Shown: in pieces, positions 1 to 12,850 of the stretch
Layout of the letters: each line of letters starts with the position of its first letter
Position numbering within the stretch: the stretch's first letter is position 1
Origin: Steinernema hermaphroditum
Taxonomy: Eukaryota > Nematoda > Chromadorea > Rhabditida > Steinernematidae
Direction: 5' to 3'
DNA: 64,000 nucleotides
NCBI GenBank assembly: GCA_030435675.1
Contig: CM059621.1
Coordinates: forward strand, 12,276,001-12,340,000
Translations under genes and position numbers: made by a program
Notes under the pieces: generated by a model
Databases searched by the model: none
What the model was told of the DNA's origin: nothing
Seen by the model: only the letters and a program-made list of their open reading frames with translations

Positions 1-2942
1 ACACAAATATTAGTTCATTCGTTAGCCCAGCGGAACTGTCGCGCGGATTGTTTCTTGGATACTCTCTACCTACGTTTGTATCTTTAACTATAGCTTGTAG
101 TACACTCATAGGCACTCATATATCATTTGTTTAAAGAGTCAGGTTAGTTCTAGCATCAATCACTTTTAAGTGCATCGTTTGTTTGCATGGAATGGACATA
201 CATTATATATATTCAAGGAACTTCAGTAAATTGCACATGAACGCGTTATTCTTGAAATTCCTCAACCACATACTAATCTCGACTAATTGCAACATTCCCC
301 TTAGCTAACCGATCAACTGGCACATAGCGATAGTTCCTCCTTTCCTTTCAATCGAGTTTACTTCCGCGATCTTTAACTCATTCACAATCTGTTTCCGTTC
401 TAACGTGATTCTGCAATTTCTCGTTTCATTTTGTGCCGATCACGTCAACGTCACAGGGATTCAATGTCCCTGAGATGGATAGTAGCTACGGCGTGGAATA
501 GACTTCTGTGCGCCGATTCGTGCGTCATCCAGAGAAAGGCCAATTAGAGATGTCGAGGAAAACAGAAGTTATTCCAGCGAATTACACGGTCTACTGTCTG
601 GAAATGATCGACGTCATTTCGCCGCAGTTCTGGCCCAGCGTCACAACGTTCTTAATGTTCTACCAGCACGAATAAGTCAATTTTATCTTTCGGATGATAA
701 CGTATTACTTGTCACGGAAAAGAACTGAAAACATTTATTATTCCACATATAGCTGAGTTTCCGGAATTAAGAAATTATATCTTATTAATCATTCTTAGCA
801 CCTATTTCAAGAATGCACCCATCTGGGTTCATCAGGAGGCCATCTTTTATTCATTGTCCACTGGAGTTCCATTTTTTGCGTTCTGGGAAACGTGTAGTCG
901 TCGGCGGCCACCTGTTTGAATCACGCTCAATATGACTTTTTTCACAACTGCTTTTTCATTCAATTTTTATGTCAACCCAGTGGCCGCCGGTCTTTCTGTG
1001 TGGTTGTGGTCGCTGACTCGTAGCCAGCAAATCGCTATTTTTGTAGTCGATCCTCGACGTCCTCGAGTCCTCGTAGTCCTCAACATTTGACATCGTGACA
1101 TTGCCGTCTTTTATTTGTGTCCACGGTCGAGTCGTCCAATCGCTCTCTCGTTCACTCGAATTGAGTGAGTTGAAGACCATCGACTAAGGTTCTTACAGGA
1201 CTAAGGTTCTTACATATTACGCAAAGCAAAAACGATATTACCGTTCTCATAGTAACTTCCCTACGTAGAATGTTTTCCAATTGCATAACTACTCTTTTAA
1301 CTATCGCAGGATTGTCCAAAATAATGTTAACTTTTGCTAATTTCTTTGTTGATCTATCTGAACGCCACTTTTCCTGGTACACGTTCCTCCGAAGTACTCG
1401 TACGTGGGTTAGGCAAGATGCATTTTTCGAGCCATTGCGTGACGGAACACTTTGAAGTCACTGTGACAATAACACTTCGTCTTTTCAGTCTCTTCCACCA
1501 GAGAACATCCAACTTCACCACCAATCAGTAAGTTTCCATTATGTCTTTGAATTAGTAATCACATACTTTTGGTATCGACATACTTTAAAACTTTAAAACA
1601 CTTTAAAATGCTTTAGCACTTAATTCGTGGCTCTCGACGGCTTTTTCTGAGTTTAATCACCTGGAACACCTGCTCTGGTAGACGCGCGCAGTTGCCCTCT
1701 TGGCATTCGACTTGAACAGCACTTAGTTCGTGGCTCTCTCTTTCAAAACATCCTTCTTACCCATGCGATAAATTTATATTCCATAGACACTTCGTAGCGA
1801 TAAATTGTGCTTTAGTATCAGGCTATGATGTATGGGTTTACGTAGGATGCTGAACGGCTTCATCGTTATAAGCATCGCGAATTTCCAAGTCTAGGTTTAG
1901 GCACAACCCGGGGTGACTTTTGACTTTGACTTTATTTCGCGAATCAAAGGCACTACGCCTTGCGCGACACCGAAAATAGACAAACAGAGGATGTCTGGTA
2001 GACGACTTCATCTCTGGCGCGGCGTAGATGTCGAACTGGTCGTAGACGACGCGCTTCACGGGGCATCTGGGAATCGGCAAATCTTCAGCTGCGGCGATGG
2101 AATATCGTTTGCGATCGGATTCCTGGAGCGCGTCGGACAACCCGGGGTGACGCATTTCAACCTGAATGTATTTTGCTCGCTTTGGTCTAAGAGGATACGC
2201 CATATGTTGCACTTTGCTTAAATCTCACTCGTCGTTCCATTTTTAGCTGAAAAGTAAAGCCGTTGTTTTCTTATATCAGAAGTCCAGGCAAAAATAAAAG
2301 TACGCACTATGGGCAGTTCTACGTTCTGAATCATTAACTGAATTGCCCGGCCTCTTACATTGAAAACACCTACCGTAGGGGGTGTTTTTGGCATAAACTA
2401 GAGTACCGTTCCATCGATTTCAATGTATTCTTAATCTTTCTTCGGGCACGAATTCGCTTAAGAGTCATTATCGCCTTTTCTTTGACTGACTCGATCAATG
2501 CAATATTTAAAAGTGTTTTTCATTTATAAGCTGTTAATTCGATTTGGATTGAGAATTTAGGAATCGAGAAGTGCGAGTTAATAGTTGCTTGTTTACGTTC
2601 GTTATGGTCTTCTTGGAAGATCAAGCTTACTTCTACCAGATACATTTCTTTGAATCTTTCTCGGAAGGACATGTAGACACAGGAATTAGCCTTCCCAATC
2701 CCTATTATTAAAAGTCACTCAAAGGTCACCTCTTCATTCAGTTGCTATTTCCATACCATATATTCATCGAATCTTATCCCACTCCCCAAGGACCGATTTT
2801 TGCCTCACGAAGCTGATGTCAAACTGATGAAAGATCACTGCAATGTTCCTTATAGAAATGAGTTTATGGCGTTTGAGAGATTGTCAATCTCGGCGCTGCA
2901 CGTGCACTGCACCCGAATAATTCATGTCTCATTTCAGTGCCA
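1..2942. other. Intergenic, one R1 repeat relic
   Basis: No convincing gene is seen. A 124-codon minus-strand open frame (1838-2212) shows no recognised motif and no clear splice context; it holds two copies of a short CACCCCGGGTTGT motif about 220 bases apart. Around 1090-1175 lies the degenerate minus-strand 3' end of the dispersed repeat called R1 below. The rest is AT-rich unassigned sequence. Confidence 0.5.
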
Positions 2943-4484
2943 ATGGAATCATATATACCAACCGATGATAACGACCCAAACTGTACCGGCATGGCCGAAA
3001 TCGCCAACAGTCAGGGCTATAAAGCGTTGACCATTGGGAGAACGGTGATCGATCTCCTTGGAATCGTCGCTATCGTATACGGTCTTTCCTTTAAGGTACC
3101 GCGTTCACGTCTAATTTGTCAGTTAACAAAGTGTTTAGATGCGACCGTTTCTTATCCATGGAAACGCGAAGATTCTTGTCTACTTTCATGTCTTCTACTG
3201 TATTCTCTCTTCTTTTGGTCATTTTGCCTCACATATAGCCGATTTGATTAGGTTAGTGAGAGGCGAGAATCTACATAAACGCGTTAAATTTAGGCTGCAC
3301 GAGAGCCACGATGATCCCTGCGACTACACAATGAAAATCTGGCAAATCTTCTCGGTTCGTCAACTCACCTTTGCTGGAACTATGGGACAGAATGTGACGA
3401 TTTTCCTCATCGCCATCGAAAGACTCATTTCGACTTTCGATCGTACTTATGAACGAAACAAATCAAGGAAGTTGGCGATCATCATGTCGGTTGTAAAGGT
3501 GCTGGAGCACCCAGAGTTTATGCTCAACATGAGATTTCAGGTGGTTTTCGTGATCTGTATTTGCTATGTTTTTGTCCTCCTCCACATGAACTTCGAGGAA
3601 AAAATGTCGGAATTCATGACGCTTCGAGGAAAGAGTACCGGAGATTCAATCCAGGTTTGTACCTTTGTTGATTTATGAGATCCCGTGTTAAAGTAAAATA
3701 ACCGATGTTGATTCAAAAGGTCGAGAATCAAGGTCAGAGATCCGAGCGGTCGGACCACTGAAAACGATGGCAGCTGGAGTAAAATCCGCTTCGAACATTT
3801 GTCCCCAGCGGACAACAGGTGAAAGAGTACCGTGATTGAACATCCCAGAGCTTGCAAAAAGAAACATATCTTGAATCTTGTTTCAAATAACTCGAAGTTT
3901 TGACAACCCTAATGGTTTCCAGATCGTCACCTACTGCGCCATGTTCGTCGAGTTTCTCTCGATAATCCTCTTCCACGTCCTCTACTTCATAAATCTGAAG
4001 ACACGAGTCGCACTCCGACGCAACGTCAGCGCTTCAAGGCTCCCCGAAGCGATGGCAATGAAGTACCAAGCCACCGAAAACCGAAAAACAATCTCGTTCT
4101 TCTTCCCCATCGTTTGGACCCACTTCGTCCTCTACTTGATTCGCAGCATTACTGTAACCATCTACTTGAAGGTAGTAGCCCTACTCAGTACATCAAACTT
4201 ATCGCAGCATTCAGATCTACGCCTATAATCCTCTCAATCACGCGTTTTACGAGGAACTAACCAACTGGATGAACCTGTACACCCTGTTCGTTGGCGTCAT
4301 GATCATCCTCCGGTTCACAAAATGTGGACGAAAGATCAAGTCCGGGATCTCGAAGAAGATCTGCGTCTGCGAACAAGAGTTCATCTCTGTGAAGGCGATC
4401 TCGACGATGCAGAGAAGGAACTCAAAAGACGTTGACCACTTCAAGCAGCTGCAAAACATGTTCGAACGAGGAACTTTGCAGTAG
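2943..4484 (+). CDS. Sra/Srab-type 7TM chemoreceptor
   Basis: Predicted nematode-specific G-protein-coupled chemoreceptor, expected in the ciliary membrane of chemosensory neurons. Five exons (2943-3095, 3139-3498, 3541-3654, 3923-4171, 4215-4484) join in frame to 381 aa, the usual length of class alpha/alpha-beta receptors. Hydrophobic segments lie near residues 30-48, 63-88, 125-150, 172-190, 210-235, 266-290 and 303-330. Family marks are DDPCDY near 110, the TM3 end FLIAIERLIST, and KYQATEN before TM6. The ATG was chosen because a TTTCAG acceptor lies six bases upstream, as in a trans-spliced mRNA. Intron 3 (268 bases) is the least certain junction, though it restores the frame exactly. 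It is a different family from the other receptors in the window. Gene call is firm; the Sra versus Srab choice is inference from motifs. Confidence 0.8.
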
Positions 4485-7400
4485 AACATGTGTGTTGTCG
4501 TGTTTTGACAGATGACTCAGCACGAAGCAGACCGTCTCTGATTTGATGACGCATGAACTTTTGTTTTGACTGCGAACAGGCGTTCCTTATCTGGCAATTA
4601 AGACGGAATTCCGTATCATTAGTTGTATTTTGTGAATATCTGTTAAAAGGCTGCTGCATAGGCTGATGTATTGTGGTTGATATTTTTTTGTTTCGCGCCT
4701 TGATTGTACTTCGAGTAATAGATATGGCTACCTATTCAGGCTTGCCTACACATTTTTTGTACCTACACAAGGACAAAGCCGCGCTGAGGAAAGTGAATTA
4801 TAATTCAGCTACACAATTAAAGCAATGCGAAGTTCAATCGTTATGCACTCTAAAGCCAGATATCTCTTCTGATAACTGTTGTGAATGATGGTTTTCGATC
4901 TTCGACGAATATGGTTGATGGAGCTTTATACAAGTTGATTTACAAGTGTTTTTGGAAGTGAAATCGCATAATCTACACACAATAAAGGATTTTGCAATTT
5001 TTGCAATTTGATTTTGCAATCAACAAACTCGGCTCTCTGATCCATAAATCAGAGCCACCTTAAAGTTTAAAAGCACTACCATATAACTGGAATGTGATCG
5101 ACTAGTGACTTATAGCGTAATTTCGTTTAATTGCATGAGCCGCACTATTCCCTCTTGACCGGTTTCAAATAAACGTGCTGAGCACCTTTACAAAGTCTCG
5201 CGACATATCTTCTTCTTCATTAGGATAGAAATGTATAATTGTTACTTTTCGCCAACGCTGACTCAAGTTCTCCTTAAGAACCGTCTTTGTGTAATAGCTG
5301 CTTTTGGAATGTCTCTATTCATATTTAGTCGACCATTCCTGTTATTTGAAGTGAAAAGCTCGTCATGAAACGTCATTATTGAATCATAGAATAAAGTTAT
5401 AAGCATATTGATACTTATTTATTTTTGCCCATGCGTTCGATCTTCTATACAAGTATCTAGTATAAAATCAAAATTTGAGTCCGATTTACCTAAAATTTCT
5501 ATTTGAAGACAGTCTATAACTACAAGATTTTTTAAGAGACCTGACGCTTTTCTAAAACTCAGATAATGTCACTGGAAAGATATGAAAAACGAAGATTTGT
5601 GAAGCTGTTTATTAGGCTGCTCGTCTTCGTTTTCGTAAGTTTTCCAAACTTTTGATGTGTCATGTGTATTCAAATACGTTGTGCCACAACAATTGACAAT
5701 GACCTTGCAGACCTTGCAGACAATGACCTTTCCAGCTGTGTAGCTTGACGTGCGCATGCTATTTTTGGAAACTTGTACCAGCAACGTCTTCTAATTTAAG
5801 ACCATATTTATAGCCACTTTCCGACATTTTCCAATGGTAAAGTGTATGACGCGGACAGCGATTGTGGCGATCCTTTTTTGACTTAAAAAAGATCTTCCCC
5901 TAGCTCCACTACAGTTTAAAAGCATTTCTAAATGGACGAAAACTTACATCACACCTTAACATCACAACGCACATGAAACCTACGATATTTCTTTATTCTT
6001 TTTGTTCAAGCCGTCGCCATATTTCTTAAGGCATTGGTGCTCATATCAGCTGTTAATTAAAGAAGCCATCTCTTCTCGTTGCACCTACGCTTTCTTTTGT
6101 TATGAATTTCGCGTTCTTTGAATTACAGCTGAGCGCTTTTCCATTTTTAACGGAAGAAAAATATCGTTCTTCTTTAGTATTCTTCACACATATAGCACTC
6201 GTGTCCAAATCTGATGTGATTCGCGTGAGAGTTTACGTCAGTCATTTTATGAGTTTTATAATGTCGTTTGTAATTTTAATTTATTTGTTTGGCCATCGAC
6301 TTGCGCATTTTCTCAGCTTGCCTACGCAGATTGACCTCGATTTTGTAGTTTCTGTGCAACTACGCTTATTGTTGTTAGTGGGATAATCAGACAACAAAGA
6401 AGATCCTATTTATCAAGCCACGGTTCTTTTCAATACGTAGGGCGTTTGCCCCAACTTCTACCTTCCATGAGCACTTTGAATAGAGCTGCTTCACTGACTA
6501 GCCTCCTAGTCCTCGCTGACCGCCCAATAAGTGACAATCATCCTTGATTACCGCTCTCATTCCCGCTGTTGTTCTCCGTAATCGTTCCTCTCTCACCCAT
6601 TTCACGAGAACGTTTTCCTATTTCTCTCACGAGACTCCAACAAAACAATCATTTCTGTCCAGGTTGTGGCTGCCCCATCAGGTTTATTTATAACCAAACG
6701 ACGCAAAGCGTTATGTTGCTTCCATTATACGCTGTTGCCATCGATATGTTTCTGAAAATAGAACTGCAGCGTTGCAAAAAGACACGCTATAAAAAAGAGG
6801 CGATGACGTTCTGTCCTCAAGGTGCGTTTTGTTCGTTGAAGCCAAACGTTTTTCCGTGAGTGCATATCGCTGGAAGAGGCACTTTATGTCTTCCAAGCAT
6901 TCGAAGTGCTGGGAAAGTTTATTTTCTAATGCACCTTGATTTATCCTTGCAAAGGATGCAAGCATGACTGTCTTAGTTTATTATGTGCTTCCACCGTCTC
7001 GCTAAGAAGGTCATCACGACCGTGCGGTTCCACCCACACTCAAGCCGCAGATTCGCGGAGATTCAAGGTCTGTGTCGAGGAACCGAAGATGGCTCTCCAA
7101 TCCTGTCGTTGTACTCGATCGTCACCAGATACATGTTTATCTTGTTACGCTGTATATGCACGGTGTAAGCCGTTCATCCAAAAGTATAAAATCGTAAAAT
7201 GACTGTCTCACAAGCTGTCTTGACTGATTAAGGATCAAATTTGAAATACGACATCAACTACGAGGTACATCGGTTTCCGCAATCCATTTAAAAGCTTTTT
7301 TCTGGTTATCGTTCTAAGTTATTGTTGAATGTGTTACTTTCATGATCACAGTAGATCAGCGTGATTTCTGTGGTTTCTTAACGAAAGAATTTCTTTACCT

Positions 7401-7743
7401 AGATGTGTTTACTCATGACGTATGTACTGAAGCTTTTGTAATATTTCGCAACAAAATTTCGCATTCGCTCACAATACTTAATCCACTTCAGGTACATCGT
7501 TAATAGACTCCAGGCCGGCTGCTGGAAAGTGCAAGTCTCTCTCCCGTACATTCATCGAATGAGCTCCACCGCATAATTAGAAGTCGCCGGCCCTACTTGA
7601 AGGCTTCTTCTCCTTCATTCCCACCCTTCATCTCCCGCCTTACATTGTTATGTTAGCGACACACTTTTTGTTGACATGTTCATAATTACTTTAGGATCGC
7701 TCGCGTCCACATCGGCCTTCTGCGTCGCCTAGCACCTCAAAGG
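4485..7743. other. Intergenic, nothing recognised
   Basis: Mostly AT-rich DNA. Short open frames (for example 6102-6386 and 6569-6859) lack a splice context or any motif I recognise. Near 5690-5730 there is a short partial tandem of a CTTGCAGAC-type motif. Nothing else is supported. Confidence 0.4.
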
Positions 7744-8837
7744 ATGGATGTCGACAACGTCACTATCGAAGTGTACACGATCACCGAGGACAGAACTGCC
7801 GGCGTTCTCTATCTCATATCTTCCTTCCTGTTCTTCGTAGCCGCCGTTTTCATCTTCGGAGTAAGTAGATAGTAGATCCTGTCTCCTCTTCATCAGAGAA
7901 GTAGATTCTGATATCGTCGTGTCATCTCCGCCAACAGTGGACCTATCAAATCCTCCTCAACATCTTCGCCATCAACATCTTCCAACTGCTCATCCACTTC
8001 CTCAGCGGCATCATGAATATTTCCCAAAGCAACTTCCACTACTGGCTGGATAAGGTAGGTGACATTTACCCGCACAAAAAATCGATACTTCTCCCTCTAG
8101 ACGGCCGGCGCCGCGCTGACGACGACGGTGAACGTAGAGGTTCTCCTTCTCTTCGTCTTCGCCATCAACAGATTCCAGGTGATAACCAACGGTCCCCTCT
8201 TCTACTACATTAGCGACAACTTCGTCTACAAACTGCTCATATGCTTGTCCTATCTCATAGGCCTTTTCTTCTTCGTCTCCCACATGACTCCCTACACGGG
8301 GTTCTCCTTCAGCAGGCTCTGCAACTGCTGGATCTACTTCGAGGGCCCATTTACTTCGGTGGTCATGGCTGCTGACCGATTCGTTTCGCTCACTGTAGTC
8401 GTCTTCACCCTCTCTCTGCACTCCTACGTTTTTGTCTACTGCCTAAAAGTGAGTTAGCTTCCAGCTTAAGTGATCTATGTCGAATCCTTAGAACCGCATC
8501 TTCACAACACGTCTCACCGGAGAACAGAAAAACGAAAGAAACCTTTTCGTCGTCGCCGGATTGATGTTTATCTACGCCTTCACTCTCATCGTCATCCACT
8601 GCTTTGCCGACGGAAGACCCGATAACAGTCCGAAATTCGTCATCTACGACATGTTTTGGATCACCTATACGGGAACGTTTCAAATCCTCCACTTCGCTTT
8701 CAACAGGTAGCACTATCCCCATATTTACTCATCCATGGAAACATTTTAGCGATATGATATCGAGAGTGAAACGCATGTTCTGCATCAGAAAAGCATCGGC
8801 GAAGCCTATTGTCATGAAACGGGCCGATGATCAATAA
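7744..8837 (+). CDS. Srt-like 7TM chemoreceptor (divergent)
   Basis: Predicted serpentine chemoreceptor of 305 aa. Exons 7744-7860, 7905-8054, 8101-8448, 8492-8706 and 8750-8837 keep one frame. TM1 is near residues 19-38, TM2 near 60-82 (motif LLIHFLSGIM), TM3 near 98-118 ending in FAINRFQVI, TM4 near 128-145 followed by HMTPYTGF. That extracellular motif is shared with the genes at 10.1, 13.8 and 16.7 kb. The 150-base exon 2 and the phase-2 intron just before the cytoplasmic tail match its paralogues, but the exons for TM3-TM5 are fused into one of 348 bases. An AATAAA overlaps the stop codon. The TM6-TM7 half is diverged: the usual WH(W/Y)G and NP..Y motifs are missing. Family membership is inferred from layout and motifs. 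Confidence 0.8.
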
Positions 8838-8838
8838 A
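8833..8838 (+). terminator. Probable polyadenylation signal
   Basis: AATAAA overlapping the stop codon of the 7.7 kb receptor gene. Nematode cleavage sites usually lie 10-20 bases further on. Support is the hexamer and its position only. Confidence 0.5.
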
Positions 8839-10066
8839 AGTCGCATCATTGTTTCAGTTTCGTGTCTGGACACTTTGTACCCAGGTGTAACGCTAATTTA
8901 TGTAATAAGATATGCTTATTACATGAACGGGTTATTCTGATGAAATAACAACGACAAGTGCACTACGTTGGGTCTTCACAGTGATACAAAGAAACATTTC
9001 CGTGACATTATAAATTATGGAATAACAATGGATTGCAGAGCGATTGTGTTAATTGGATGAATGAAAATTCTTCGAATAATTTGGCTTTCAATGATTATTT
9101 ATTATTTGTAGTTTTTGTTCTCGTTGCAATGTCATCATAGAACAATGTATCATGTCTGTAATTATGAACCATTCAATCGAACTTTCATCTGCCATGGGTG
9201 AAAAATCTCCATTGACAAAGTCATTTGCCATGAGTTAACATCCAGACTTGGTTTAGGCTCCGCTTTTAGTCTCAAGACTAATGATTTAAAGCGAGCCCTG
9301 TAGTCTCGATAGTTTAGCATATGTTGTCGTCTAGGATTTTTCGACTGACAGTAGTGCCAATGACGATTTTGGAAAAACGATTCTTTTCCAGGAGCTACAA
9401 GGAAAAGGAAAGGTTTCAAGTTACAAGCCGACTTTACAATCCGTTTTTCGAACGATTTCATGTATACTGGGAGAGTTCAGTGCCAACATTTCATTTAATT
9501 TTTTATGTCATAGATCTTTTTCTAGTTTAAGACTCGACATCATTTGAGTACCACACATATTACACACATGTTCGAGCTCAGTGGTCGTCAAACGGATTGC
9601 GACTGCGCTGCGCACTTCCTCTTCATGAGGCTAAATTATTCAAATCGCACCTAGTACGGTAACATATAGCTGTATAGCGGTAACATATAGCTGATATCGC
9701 CTTATCAACCGCAACAGTCCGGTCACTGATCGACAGTCTAAAGCACTACTTATGTTGTCCGTTGTTGTCCATTAAATGGCCACCTTTGCAGTGTAATCTC
9801 TACGAATTCTGCTAATATAATTGTCCTAAACAGTTACCCAAAATTGACGTAACTTATTCTTTTAAACAATTCCTGTGATCATTAAAAGGTGCTCGTGGCA
9901 TTAATTCGAACTAGGTGTTTTTCTTCGAACAGGTGTCCCTAGGGAACACAGGGTGGTCCAGTTGAGCTAGCCCCATGTCGGGTCGTGTTACGTGTGATGT
10001 GACGTTGTCTTCCGTATTTTAAAGTCACCAACCAACTGTTCTGGCGAACGAGATCTGGTTGAGAAG
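8839..10066. other. Intergenic, nothing recognised
   Basis: Contains a short direct duplication of GGTAACATATAGCTG near 9658-9690. The 99-codon minus-strand and 69-codon plus-strand open frames around 9160-9530 overlap each other and show no motif or splice context. No gene is supported. Confidence 0.4.
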
Positions 10067-11199
10067 ATGGTTCAGGACAACGTAGTCGTCGGCATCGTCT
10101 ATCTTTCTGTGGCACTCTTCTGTTTACCCCTGCACCTTGTGATTATTTTTGTAAGTGCGCTCTATTTCGGAAAAGTTTCACCCTATACACTGCAGATATT
10201 CACATCGAATGCAGAATTTCGGAAACTTGCATCCTATCAGATAATGACTCATATCGGAGTTGTGGACTGTCTACAGCTACTTGTCCATGTCTACAGCGGA
10301 GTCATAACGATTATTGGTCACAGTTTTCATTTCTACATTGAAAAGATAACACAATCCTTGTTTCCACAGCAAACAGTCCACTTTAGATATTGGGCGGACT
10401 TGCAAACGCCGGTTGGATCGCCATGATTATGATGGTACTTGTGTTGGCCTTAAATCGTCTGGAAGTTGTTGGCGAAATAAGGATCATCTCCTGTGCAACG
10501 TCCACCAAGATGTATACTGTAAGCCAATTCGACGATATTAGGAGAGAAAAAGGGTGTCTTGCAGATGTTGACCTTTCTCAGCTGGATGATCGGTGTGGCC
10601 TTCTTTTGTTGCTATCTCACTCCACATACTGGCATGAAGTATAACCACAGGAACTTCTACTGGTCTCTAGAGGGAGAAGAGAACATTACTGAAGCATTGT
10701 CAGATGCCGAAACCTATTCCACGATCCCAGCTTTGGCTATCGCTCTACTCATCTACGCTGTCATATGTCTGATTATAATTTCAAAGGCACTGCATGAGTT
10801 ATCTTCGTCTTGATAACGTTCATTTGTTCAGAAAAAGGCCCTTATATCTACCAAGAAGATCCTCTCGAACCAGGAGATACGCATTCTTCTGCAAGCCCTC
10901 ATCATCTGCGGCTGTATAGTCCTTGAGATCTGTTGCTGGCACTGGGGAGACCATTTTCTTCCCAACAGCTTCTACACCCCTATTGTTATCAACACGATGT
11001 GGATTTTGGAAAATGGGGCCCTGAATCCGACGTTGTATCTGATTATGAATAAGTAGGCTTGAATGGCTAATTGCTTGCGACCATCTGTGGCTTTAGATCA
11101 ATTCGACGAAAATTTGTGGACATTGTCAGCTTTTCGAAAAACTACCAACTTTTCGTCAGTGCAAACAGCGTACCTACGCCGATATCCCAGAACAGATAA
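10067..11199 (+). CDS. Srt-like 7TM chemoreceptor, odd splice donors
   Basis: Predicted chemoreceptor of 303 aa from exons 10067-10150, 10196-10345, 10387-10518, 10565-10786, 10832-11052 and 11097-11199. Exon sizes 84/150/132/222/221 are identical to the 13.8 kb gene. Motifs: HIGVVDCLQLLVH in TM2, LALNRLEVV after TM3, YLTPHTGM and FYWSLEG in the second outer loop, CCWHWGDHF after TM6, and NPTLYLIMN in TM7. Two donors are irregular: intron 2 starts AT where GT is expected, and intron 4 starts GC. GC-AG introns are tolerated in nematodes, AT-AG rarely. If intron 2 is not removed the frame is lost after about 78 residues, so this may be a decaying gene. No internal stop is seen in the joined exons. 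Confidence 0.72.
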
Positions 11200-11869
11200 T
11201 TACATGACTGAACTACGAACGGATTGTTCTTCCTGGCTTCTTATCTTATGTGAGATAAAATTGCGGGGAGACGGTCAAAATGGCCAAAAAAAAATGGCCA
11301 AAAAAAAAATGGCCAATCAAAAATGGCCAAAAAAATGGCCAATTGACAAAATGGCCAAAAAAAATGGCCAAAGCTGAGAAATGGCCAAAACGGTGGTGAC
11401 GGCACTGATGGTGCTTTTCAGCAGGTCAGTGCTATGGTCAAGTTAACAACATTCTTCTGAGGCTCTCGCCACGACTTTTTCTCAGCGAAATTACCGCGCG
11501 TTGCATTTGCTGTTGTTTAGACGATTTACGTTTTTTCTTCTCGTACGAGAACTAGTTTCGAAAAAACACAAAATTATGTTGTAAATCTGTCCCTCATGGA
11601 CCGTTTAAGCCATTACTGACCTCCAGAGATGGTATTTCCACTGAGCACATAGCTTTTTTATTTCCCCGACATGTGTTTTTCTCTAGTTCCTCGTCTTCTT
11701 CTCTACTTTTCATTAGTTTTTGGGCCATGTATGTCGAAGAAAAATAATTGTGCGACACGACAAGTGTACGATATACACGTCCTAGACTTTTAGGATCTGG
11801 CTTAGGCCTAGATATTACAAATCGCGGACGAGCGAAGCGAGCCCTACATTCATATCTGTACATGGTTTG

Positions 11870-12058
11870 ACATCCAGGCTTAAGCAAACCCCGGCTTGGC
11901 TTAGGCAAACCCCGGCTTGGCTTAGGCAAACCCCGGCTTGGCTTAGGCAAACCCCGGCTTGGCTTAGGCAAACCCCGGCTTGGCTTAGGCAAACCCCGGC
12001 TTGGCTTAGGCAAACCCCGGCTTGGCTTAGGCAAACCCCGGCTTGGCTTAGGCTCCGG
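11870..12058 (+). repeat. 21-bp minisatellite, about 8-9 copies
   Basis: Tandem 21-base unit made of AAACCCCGGC plus TTGGCTTAGGC, nearly perfect. Because 21 is a multiple of three it stays open on both strands (seven-residue periodic peptides); this is a by-product and not a gene. Each unit holds one TTAGGC hexamer. Confidence 0.9.
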
Positions 12059-12200
12059 CTTAGGACTATGCCTATTTATTTAACGCGAGCCCGAAGGGCG
12101 AGCCTTTAGTGTTGCCAGCATCGGCAAACTGCCGCTTGGCTGAGGAGCCGTGTTCGCCAGACGCTTTCCTTTCTAAGACACTGTAAATTCGACGTAAATT

Positions 12201-12423
12201 CCACAGAGAAATATGCTTTACATTAGGTTCTCCTTTCAACATACAGGGTTTTGGCTCATTTCTGGCATACTACAGGGAACTTTTAGGGGATTTGGCTGGG
12301 TGAACACTCCTTTATTTATGTTGTACGCGATGTTTTGTTGAAAGTTCCCTGTCCTATGCTAGAAATGGGTCGAAATCCGGGTTGTTGAAAACGCAAGTTG
12401 ATGTAAAGCTTATTTCTCTGTGG
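12201..12423. repeat. Degenerate palindrome (old foldback element)
   Basis: The left arm, starting CCACAGAGAAATA and running into CAGGGAACTTT near 12285, is matched in reverse complement by the right arm ending at 12423. Arms are about 80-85 bases with several mismatches, around a loop of roughly 55 bases. It is nested inside the 11.27-12.85 kb element. Confidence 0.6.
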
Positions 12424-12850
12424 ATATTGCTCGGATCGGCACAAACACGGGCTCATTCGGCGCGCTGAACGATTATGAACAAAGTTACGCTCAGCAATTC
12501 TAGCTAGATCGCGCAACTCGAGAGAAAAGTGAGCAAAAACTGTGCTAATGACTAATTTCCCTTGTCAATCTGCCGATCGTAAGAAATGGCGCGTGAATTT
12601 CTCGTTGTGGGAGCCTTGCGATTTTTTGTAAGAGTTTCGTGAAGGATACAGTAGGACCACCCAGAAATTTAAAAGAGTTTTCAAGGACTTTGGCCATTTC
12701 TCAGCTTTGGCCATTTTTTTTTGGCCATTTTGTCAATTGGCCATTCTGTCAATTGGCCATTTTTTTTTGGCCATTTTTTTTGGCCATTTTGTCAATTGGC
12801 CATTTTTGATTGGCCATTTTTTTTGGCCATTTTTTTTGGCCATTATGTCC

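Larger units (their letters stand above)
11270..12850. mobile_element. Inverted-repeat element with ATGGCCAAAA ends
   Basis: The segment is bounded by inverted blocks of a short simple-sequence unit (ATGGCC plus a run of A). The left block is 11276-11395 and the right block, as reverse complement, is 12690-12845. Shared irregular units (ATGGCCAATTGAC, and GCTGAGAAATGGCC at the inner edge) in both arms show descent from one sequence, not chance. The interior holds a 21-bp minisatellite and a degenerate palindrome but no transposase-like frame, so it is read as a non-autonomous foldback-type element. Target duplications are not evident. Confidence 0.6.

Noticed and set aside
1838..2212. 124-codon minus-strand frame
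   Set aside because: Open and mid-GC but overlapped by a 102-codon plus-strand frame, with no motif, promoter or splice support; not called as a gene.
3655..3922. Possible extra exon in intron 3 of the Sra/Srab gene (3734-3900)
   Set aside because: All candidate acceptors there bring stop codons or the wrong phase; joining 3654 to 3923 restores the frame exactly.
11594..12109. Periodic frames around LRQTPAW and PKPSRGL
   Set aside because: Products of the 21-bp minisatellite inside the inverted-repeat element, with no start or splice context.
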